DNA of 64,000 bases from Papio anubis (Eukaryota; Chordata; Mammalia; Primates; Cercopithecidae), in contig NC_044977.1 of NCBI RefSeq assembly GCF_008728515.1, positions 192,943,526 to 193,007,525 of the forward strand, read 5' to 3'. Positions 37,801-47,900 of the stretch are shown here, piece after piece. The position numbers were made by a program, and so were the translations under genes. The notes beneath the pieces are model-generated. The model did not search any database. It saw only the letters and a list, made by a program, of their open reading frames with translations, and was not told where the DNA came from. Each line of letters opens with the position of its first letter. The stretch's first letter is position 1.

Positions 37801-40800
37801 CTCAAGTGATTCACCCGCCTCAGCCTCCCAAACTGCTACGAGTGAGCCACCGTGCCCCGCCTGTTTTATTTTTGAGCCTTTCTGTCCTGCTTGCCACTCT
37901 TTCACACTCCTACCCACCCACACATTCAAAATCATCATATTCCTGAATCTTTGGGTCACAGGGCAAATTGCAATGCTTATATCTTTAATACAGAGTACAT
38001 TAATGGAAAAAAAAAAATACTGAGGGAAGTGGGTGGGATGGAGGGCAGTGATACATGTATCCCCAAAAGGCGCTGTCACAAGTGTAGTTTCTCTGCAAAC
38101 TCTTCTTATAACTTAAATTTGTGAATTTTTATTTTATTTTAGAGTTATTTTTTAAAAATCCAATGTTTTGATTTACTTCTATGCAAATTATTCTCAAGAT
38201 GTGCATCATCATGCTTACTCTGTTTTCAGTGATCTCTGGGTCCAGAAGTTAAGGAACTGAAAGAATGAAATTGTAAAAGGACGACTACTGGCCCCTGCTA
38301 TGTACTCGAAATCTTATTTGCAGATCTCCTATATTGCTTTTTGTAGGTTGCTTAAAAAAAAATTATTCCTATTCTTTTATTCTTTCACCTGGAGTCTCAA
38401 AGATTTTGTTAGTATTTTTTTTTTTTCTTTTTTGGCTCAGAAAAGAAGATTTTGGAATCTGCTATCTTGGAGTTAGACTTTCTGATTCATCTGAAGTAGG
38501 ATACCTTCCATCCTTGCCCGTGTATAACAGTTCCCAAGATAAAGCTAACTTCCTTCTCTTTCAGATGGGTTTCAGCCCAGCAGAAGCATTATCTTTGCCA
38601 GTTGGAGTGCTGGAGACTTTGGATCGGTTGGTGCCACTGAATGGCTAGAGGTATTCTTTATCATCATCTATTCCCATATTGGGCACCTGAGCTTGTGGGT
38701 TCAGGCTGTCCTCCAGAAATGATGTTCTTATAGGTTTGATTTTACCGTTTTTGCCTTTGCGCTTAGTCTCAATAGAGTCCAGAATTGAAAATGAATCCCT
38801 GTTGCTACTGTATGTGATAAATGAACAGATTTGTACTTATTAGTGTTTTCTCTTCTAGGGATACCTTTCATCCTTGCATTTAAAGGCTTTCACTTATATT
38901 AATCTGGATAAAGCGGTGCTTGGTAAGTATCCCTTTCTTTAGCTGTTTATGAATTCAGGTAAACTACTTTTTTTTTTTTTTTTTGAGATGGAGTTTCATT
39001 CTTGTCGCCCAGGCTGGAGTGCAATGGCACAATCTTGGCCCACTGCAAGCCCCGCCTCCCAGGTTCAAGTGATTCTCCTGCCTCAGCCTCCCAAGTAGCT
39101 GGGATTACAGGTGCTCACTACCACGCCCAGCTAATTTTTTGTATTTTTAGTACAAAAAATTGACTATGCTTCACTATGTTGGCCAGGATGGTCTCGAACT
39201 CCTGACCTCAGGCAGTTCGCCTGCCTTGGCCTGGGATTACAGACGTGAGCCACCATGCCTGGCCGGGTAAACTACTTTGAAGTGGAAGGAAGCTTTTTTT
39301 TGAGACAGGGTCTCACTCGATTGCTCAGGCTAGAGTGCAGTGGCGCAATCTTGGCTCACTGCAGCCTTGACCTCCTGGGCTCAGGTGATCCTCCCACTTC
39401 AGCCACCTGGCTAATTTTTTTTTTATAGAGATGGGGTTTTGCCATGTTGCACAGGCTGGTCTCAAACTCCTGAGTTCAGGCATTCTACTTCAGCTGCCCA
39501 AAATGCTGCGGTTACATGCGTGAGCCATTGCCCTCAGCCTGAATCTTAACCTTCCTTTAAATAGTCGGTCAAGTTACACAATGAACACATATTGCCTTGT
39601 CTAGAGCAGTGGGTGGTTCTCAATGTGGCCCCCAGATCAGCAGCATCAGGAACTGTTACGATGCAAACTTTCAGGTCCACCCCAGACCTTTGAGTCAGAA
39701 ATGGGAGTGTTGGTCTAAAAACTGGGCTTTTTTGGCTGGGCATGGTGGCTCACGCCTGTAATCCCAGCACTTGGGGAGGCCAAGGCAGGCGGATCACCTG
39801 AGGTCAGGAGTTTGAGACCAGCCTGGCCAACATGGTGAAACCCCATCTCTACTAAAAATACAAAAATTAGCCGGGCGTGGTGGTGGGCACCTGTAATCCC
39901 TGCTACTCAGGAGGCTGAGGCAGGGGAATCACTTAAACCCGGGAGGCAGAGGTTGCAGTGAGCCGAGATGGTGCCTTTGCACTCCAGCCTGGGTGACAGA
40001 GCGAGACTCCATCGCAAAGAAACAAAAAAACTGGGCTTTTTTTTTGGGCAACCCTTGGGGAATAAAAACTTACTATTTTCTTAAGGACAAAGTATCCTGA
40101 AGCAAAGAAACCCAAACAAATAAACAAAAAACTTTAACAAGCATGCCAGGTAATTCTGATGCACTAAAGTTTTAGGACCATAAGTTCTGGACTATTTTGA
40201 GGTGAGAAGAAACTAAACTATGCCATATAGAATGGTACTTAGAGAGTAATTCACATCCTGTTATGTTGTGGCATCACTGATAGAAATATTGGATAATCAA
40301 ACTTCTAGAAGAGTTTGAATGTTCACTGGCAGCAGAAAATTGACAGAGTTTGAGTGTTATTTAAAGTGCAGATTACATTCAACAGGAATGGGGTAAAGAA
40401 AGTGCAGATGTAGCTGATGAACTGAGAATAGTGAAATGTCTACATGGGGGAAAAAGGAAAGAGTTACAATTAAGCCTCTGGGTCAGTTATTTCCCTGTTG
40501 TATGTTTGCAGCAGAATGTGCTGAGTATAGCAAGCATGTTGTAGCTCTAACCTGGGTGAACCAGAAAGTTAAATGTGAAATTGCTAATGGGGGAGGCTGC
40601 ACATGTGTGGGGGCAGTGGATTTATGGGACCTCTAGGTACCTTTATCTTAATTTTGCTGCTGAACCTAAAACTGCTGATATTTTTAAAAAGATCACTAGG
40701 ATTAAAGTATGCAAACTCAAGGAGTAGTAAGAGCCTGACTTGAGTCAAGTTATCATAGTTGCTAAAGAACTTGATACCAAAATTACTTTTGTCTACTTGA

Positions 40801-41926
40801 TGAATAGGATAGCTGTTGCATAGGGCCACTGATGTAGATTACTGTCTTATTTGTCAAGTACTTGTAGAAGTAGCAGTGTGAAAATTACTGGAGTGGAGAA
40901 GGGGCAATGATAAAATAATTTCTTTTCAGGTACCAGCAACTTCAAGGTTTCTGCCAGCCCGTTGTTGTATACGCTGATTGAGAAAACAATGCAAGATGTG
41001 AGTATATACCTCATTACCAAAATGGATGACTTAATTTTTTGTTGAATCGACCTGAGATAAAAAACACTGATATGTAAAACCATAGTCAGTAACAAAAACT
41101 AGGAATTGAGAATAAATTCTATAGCAGCATCATTAAAGAGATACTTGCCTGTTGAACCATATGAGATGAGGAGGTATATGAAGGGCTGCAATCTCAAAAA
41201 ATATGTCGTCTCTTGAGGAATATATAACAAAATGCCATGAGGCCTGAGCTGTAGTGCAGGTGCCCACAGGGGATTGTCTGTAGAGTCACAATGCTAAGGA
41301 AGGCTAAAATCAACTTGAACTATACTTTGAGGAAGCGGTATGAAATATTCATTGAATAAAGAATTACCATAGTTTTGAGTGAGGGAGCTTCATGGGATTA
41401 GAGGCTGTGTATTGGAGTGAGTAAAGTTAGATACAGGTCAGACAGCAGATACTGGCTTTGATCCCAAGGGATACTAGGGATTATAGGATCTCAAGCAAGG
41501 CAATAATGAATTTACCAGTTAGGTTGGTGGCATAAGATGCACTAGAAGGAAGAAACCAGAAACAAGATAGGCATATTATGGAGCCTAAAGAGGGCTTTTA
41601 CAATTGTGGGTATGCCACCGTGGTTTTTTGGGTGCTTTTTTTTTTTTTTGAGACGGAGTCTCCCTCTGTTGCCCAGGCTGGGGTGTAGTGGAGCAATCCT
41701 GGCTCACCGCAGCCTCCGCCTCCTGGGTTCAAGTGATTGTCCTGCCACAGCCTCCCGAGTAGCTGGAATTACAGGCATGCACCACCACACCTGGCTAATG
41801 TTTGTATTTTTAGTAGAGACGGGGTTTCACCATGTTGGCCAGGATGGTCTCGATATCTTGACCATGTGATCATCCCACTCGGCCTCCCAAAGTGCTGGGA
41901 TTACAGGCATGAGCCACTGTGCCCGG

Positions 41927-41962
<36 letters not shown>

Positions 41963-44900
41963 GACAGGGTCTTGCTCTGTTGCCCAGGCTGGTCTCAAAC
42001 TTCTGGGCTCAAGTGGTCTCCCACCTTGGCCTCCCAAAGTGTTGGGATTGCAGGTGTGAACTACCCCACCTGGCCTAGGCCCACTTTTAAAATGTTAATT
42101 AAGAAGGAAACATTTTTTCCTAACCATAACTAAAGGAACTGAAAACATGAGCCTAGTTAGTAATAACTTAAAATTGAGACCGTTTTAACTGTCATAAATA
42201 ATTTCTTTTCAAGAAGATATAATACAAGTTTTCTATTTATAAATTTTTATAGAGTAACATGTTAGTGACTAGCCTGAATAAATAAGTTCCAAAAGGTTAG
42301 TTTTAATGATAATTCTTACCTTACAGGTGAAACATCCGGTTACTGGGCGATCTCTATATCAGGACAGCAACTGGGCCAGCAAAGTGTAAGTTGAGGAAAG
42401 TGAATGAACAAACTAATAGAAAAGCAGAGATTCTGCCTCCTGTGTCAGGTAGAATCCAAATCTGTCCTTGCATTGAGCTTACTTACACCTAAAGATACTC
42501 AACTAAAGAATTTATTTCGGATGTGAGGACTAGCATGATAGAACAGTCTTCTTTAGAAAACTTTCTAAAGACACATCCTTTCTTCTTGCAGTGAGAAACT
42601 CACTTTAGACAATGCTGCTTTCCCTTTCCTTGCGTATTCTGGAATCCCAGCAGTTTCTTTCTGTTTTTGTGAGGTAAGTCTGAGGAACCCAAAACCAAAA
42701 GCATTCCATCAGTTCATTTAAATGACAAATGGAGAGAGGCTCTCTAAAAGAAATGATCTTTATTTGGGAATGGGAAAGTACATGGGAATGTGCTTTATTG
42801 AGAGAGGTAAAGGAAAGCAAGTTTTTAAAGGACAAATGACAAGGATTACATAATTATTTTGAGGTAATTATTCTTGACTACCAAGATCAGTCAAGGTTTA
42901 CAGGCAGTTGCTCGGCAGATTTTCTCACAAGAGAATTTTTTTGGTGCAAGGTGGCAGTGGCCTCTGTGTAAGGTTGTAGTTTTCGTAAAAAGGAAAACAA
43001 AAACCCTTAGTCCTTGTTATCAGACATAGAAGGGTGAGACCCTTCTCTTCAGGGTTGCATTTTTGTTAACACTAGTGACTCCATTTTGCTTTTGCACGTA
43101 TCTTAGTTGTTGGGGTTTTTTTGTTTGTTTTTTGACGATGTCTTGCTGTGTCACCAAGGCTGGGGTACAGTGGCCCAGTCATGGCTCACTGCAGCCTCAA
43201 GCTGTCTTTCCCCTTCAGCCTCCAAACCGTTCGGATTACAGGCAAGAGCTACTTACTACACCTGGCCATGGATCTTCTTGTGTCAACTTTGAGACCAAGT
43301 TTACTGGAGTGCTTAAAATGTTTTAAGAAGTTATACACAAGTGCCGGACGTGGTAGCTCACGTCTGTAATCCTGTAGCAGGACCAGCCGCAGACAAAACC
43401 CCCCAGACACCGAGTTAAAGAAGGAAGAACTTTATTGGGCTGGAAGCTTTGGCAAGACTCACGTCTCCAAAAACTGAGCTCCCTGAGTGAGCAATTCTGT
43501 CCCTTTTAAGGGCTCACAACTCTAAGGGGGTAGGCGTGAGAGGGTCGTGGTTGATCAAGCAGTGGGAACGTGACTGGGGGCTGTATGTACTGGTAATTTG
43601 AACAGAACAGGACAGGGATTTTCACAATGCTTTTCCATACGATGTCTGGAATCTATAGATAACATAACCCGTTAGGTCAGGGGTCGATCTTTAACTAGGC
43701 CCAGGGTGCGGCGCTGGGCTGTCTGCCTCTGCCTTTTAGTTTCTACTTCTTTCTTTGAAGGCAGAAATTGGGCATAAGACAATATGAGGGGTGGTCTCCT
43801 CCCTTAATCCCAGCACTTTGGGAGGCCAAGGCAGGCAGATCACGAGGTCAGGAGTTTGAGACTAGCCTGACCAAAATGTTGAAACCCCGTCTCTGCTAAA
43901 AATACAAAAAATTAGTCGGATGTGGTGGCGGGCACCTGTAAACCCACTACTCAGGAGGCTGAGGCAGGAGAATGGCTTGAACCGGGGAGGTGGAGGTTGC
44001 AGTGAGCTGAGATGGAGCCACTGCACTCCAGCTTGGGCGACAGAGCGAGACCCTGTCTCAAAAAAAAAGTTATACACATGTAATTATTGCATGTTCCTTC
44101 ATTATCAGTTTTAATATAGACTTGTTAATCTCAATTAGCTTAATTAGCATTTGAGTTTATTGCTAAAACTTCTTTAAGTATGAGTTTTAATAATGAGTGT
44201 GGTGGGTCACACCTGTAATCCCAGCATTTGGGAGGCCAAGGTGGGTGGATCATTTGAGGTCAGGAGTTGAAGACCAGCCTGGCCAACGTGGTGAAACCCC
44301 ATCTCTACTAAAAATACAAAAAAATTAGCTGGGTGTGGTGGCTCATGCCTATGATCCCAGCTACTCAGGAGGCTGAGGTGGAAGAATCGCTTGAACCCAG
44401 GCAGCAGAGGTTGCAGTGAGCCGAGATCGCGCCATTGCACTCCAGCCTGGGCGACAGAGCAGGACTCTGTCTAACAACAACAAAAAAACGAGGCTGATTT
44501 TCTTGAGTGATTGAGCAGTGGCCTGCCTATTGGACAGTCCAGCTGAACAGTATTTTCATCAGGCTGGGTGCAATAGCTCACACCTGTAATTCCAGCACAT
44601 TGGGTGGCTGAGGTGGCCAGGAGTGAGACCAGCCTGGGTAACATGCCTAGACTATATCTCTACAAACATTTTTTTAATTAAGCTGCCCAGTGGCATCTGT
44701 AGTCCCAGCTTCTTGGGAGGCTGAGGCAGGGGGGGTCCCTTGAGCCAGGAGCTCAAGCCTGCAGAGAGCCAGGATTGCATCAGCACACGCTAGCCTGGGT
44801 GACAGAGTGAGACCTCGTCTCAAGGTACATTTCATGTGTGTTCTCTTTTTCCATGATAAAGGCCCAAACTTCCCAGAATGAAAAACGTACAGCCTTAAGG

Positions 44901-47900
44901 AATTTGGCTAGAAATCTATTCAAGGCATATGATACGATAGGACAGGGATTCTGTAGAACCTGGAAGAAAGTCATCACTCTAGGAGTAGGTTAGATTCAGA
45001 GAAGTAGCAAGAATGTACTTAAAGCAGCAGATAACGAGATCACATTGGGGTGGGAATGTGTTAGAAGCAGCGGGGAGCTGTAGTAACTTACCTCGATGGG
45101 GAAGCCAGAATGTGAGGCTTTTGCTGGTAGACCTCACGTGAGTGCCATAGCCTCGCTTTTTCTTGCAGGACACAGATTATCCTTACTTGGGCACCACCAT
45201 GGACACCTATAAGGAACTGGTGGAGAGGATTCCTGAGCTGAACAAAGTGGCACGAGCAGCGGCAGAAGTAGCTGGTCAGTTCGTGATTAAACTGACCCAT
45301 GATATTGAATTGAACCTGGACTATGAGAGGTACAACAGCCAGCTGCTTTTGTTTTTGAGGGATCTGAACCAGTACAGAGCAGATGTAAAGGTGAGCACTG
45401 ATTCCAAGTATGTTTTTACTGCTGAATGTCAAGTAGTTTGAAGTGTGATGTGTTCCTATGTGTTCCTGGTAGGTGGAAGGATGATTGTAGCCAAAGTACA
45501 TTTTAAAGTGAACGGAGGCACAATTTTACATAGAATTTGTAACTTGTTTGACAGAAGTTGGGAGGCTGTGGATCAGAGACCTAGGACAGAGCTCAGCAGT
45601 ATTTCAGAATCTAGAGCAATGTCAGGTTTTCTATCACTCATGTCTCCCAGGCAGCCTGTCACAGAATATGACAATCTCAGCAAGGAGCTGGGCTGTGTGC
45701 GTTTCAGACATGACGTGGATGGAAAGACAGCACAGCTAGTAGGATTCTGTCTCGTATTGATCCTGTGCATCTAAAATTCAAATATTCCATTAAGTGAAAC
45801 TGATAAGCAGGGTGAGGTGGTGCACGCCCGTAGCCCCAGCTACTTCTGCTGAGGCAGGAGAATTACTGGAGCCCAGCCTGGTCGACATAGCAAAATCCCA
45901 TCTCTAAATAAATCAATAAAATTAATATTAAGTGGCTTCCAGATAGTTTTATGGTACTAGGAGTTGATTTTTTAACAGATCTCTTAATTGAAGTAAATCA
46001 CTGATAACCAAATCTTTTTATGTTTGTCTTTTCTTTTTCTTTCTTTTTTTTTTTTGAGAGACAAAGTCTCACTCTCGTCCCCCAGGCAGAAGTGCAATGG
46101 TATATCCCGGCTCACTGAAACCTCCGCCTCCCGGGTTCAGGCAATTCTCCCGCCTCAGCTCCCCAAGTAGCTGGGATTACAGGCGTGTGCCACCATGCCT
46201 GGATAGTTTTTGTATTTTTAGTAGAGCTGAGGTTTTACCCTGTTGGACAGGCTGGTTTCAAACTCCTTCCCTCAGGTGATCCACCCGCCTCAGCCTCCCA
46301 AAGTGCTGGGATTACAGGTGTGAGCCACCGCCCCCGGCCCCTTAGGTCTTTCTTGAAACTAATTGTAACTGTTGAAAATGGAACTTACCAGATGGAGATA
46401 ACGATCCTGAAGTACATTGAACCACAATGTTTTCCCCTATAGGGAAGTTCTCCCCCAGAAGGAGAATCGAACTGGAAACAGTGTAGTACATAGGATTGTA
46501 TAATTATGTTTAAATTCCTAATGAGAATGGTTTTCTTACATGCTGGGCTGAAATAGAGTGTATATCACAGTCTGTAGAGCTTGGAACCCTGTGCAAGGTG
46601 CTTTTGGAGTCTTGAGCTTGTCTGCGAGTTCCTTTTATCAGAATCTTATTAACACACGTTAAATTAGAAAGGCACGCAAAAGAGTGTCCTTAGAAACAAA
46701 ACTTCTCATAGCGAAGAATGTCTGTTTCAGGAAATGGGCCTGAGCTTGCAGTGGTTGTATTCTGCTCGTGGAGACTTTTTCCGTGCTACATCCAGGCTAA
46801 CAACAGATTTCAGGAATGCTGAGAAAACGGACAAGTTTGTCATGAAGAAGCTCAATGATCGTGTCATGAGAGTAAGTGAACCTTTGGGAAAGGAGGAACT
46901 AAAGTATGTGTAAAATTTTAGTGGATAAATCTTCCACTTACGCAGAGTGGACAAACTCTGGGAGTCTAGAATTCCGTTAAGAAGGGAAGAAGGAGCATTA
47001 ATGGCTTAGCTGTCATTTTCTATTTCTGCTAATTCAGACCTTGGCCAAACCTAGTCTTGGAAGACACTTGCTGTAAACCTTCCGGGTATACTCCAGTGGG
47101 GAAAAGAATCTGAACACATTTAAAGTTTTCCTTTGTAAAATGAATCCGTTTCCTTTAAACTTTTTATTTATTTATTTATTTATTTTTGAGACGGAGTTTC
47201 ACTGTTGTTGTCCAAGCTGGAGTGCAGTGGCGCAATCTCGGCTCACTGCACCCTCTGCCTCCCGGGTTCAAGTGATTCTCCTGCCTCAGCCTCCCGAGTA
47301 GCTGGGATTACAGGTGCCCGCCACTACGCCCGGCTCATTTTTTGTATTTTTAGCAGAAACGGAGTTTCACCATGTTAGCCAGGCCAGTCTTTTTTTTTTT
47401 TTTTTTTGAGACGGAGTCTCGCTCTGTCGCCCAGGCTGGAGTGCAGTGGCCGGATCTCAGCTCACTACAAGCTCCGCCTCCCGGGTTTACGCCATTCTCC
47501 TGCCTCAGCCTCCTGAGTAGCTGGGACTACAGGCGCCCGCCACCTCGCCCGGCTAGTTTTTTGTATTTTTTAGTAGAGACGGGGTTTCACCGCATTAGCC
47601 AGGATGGTCTCGATCTCCTGACCTCGTGATCCGCCCGTCTCGGCCTCCCAAAGTGCTGGGATTACAGGATTGAGCCACCGCGCCCGGCCATGCCAGGCCA
47701 GTCTTGAACTCCCAACCTCAGGTGATCCACCGGCCTCTGCCTTCCCAAGTGCTGGTATTACAGGCGTGAGCCGCTGTGCCCGGCCTCCTTTAGAATTTTA
47801 ACCTTAGAAGATTAGCATTAGCCTGGTTCCCAGCATTCTGTTTTCCTCACTCTGCTACAGAAAGTCTGATCAGCTGCTGGACTCAGTGGCTCATGCCTGT

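Noticed and set aside
42840..43100. Possible old LTR in TFRC intron 16
   Set aside because: Phrases such as 'gtgactccattttgc' look LTR-like, but I see no terminal or flanking repeats to support a call.
45445..45774. 109-codon frame after TFRC exon 17
   Set aside because: Intronic, no splice acceptor and no recognisable content.
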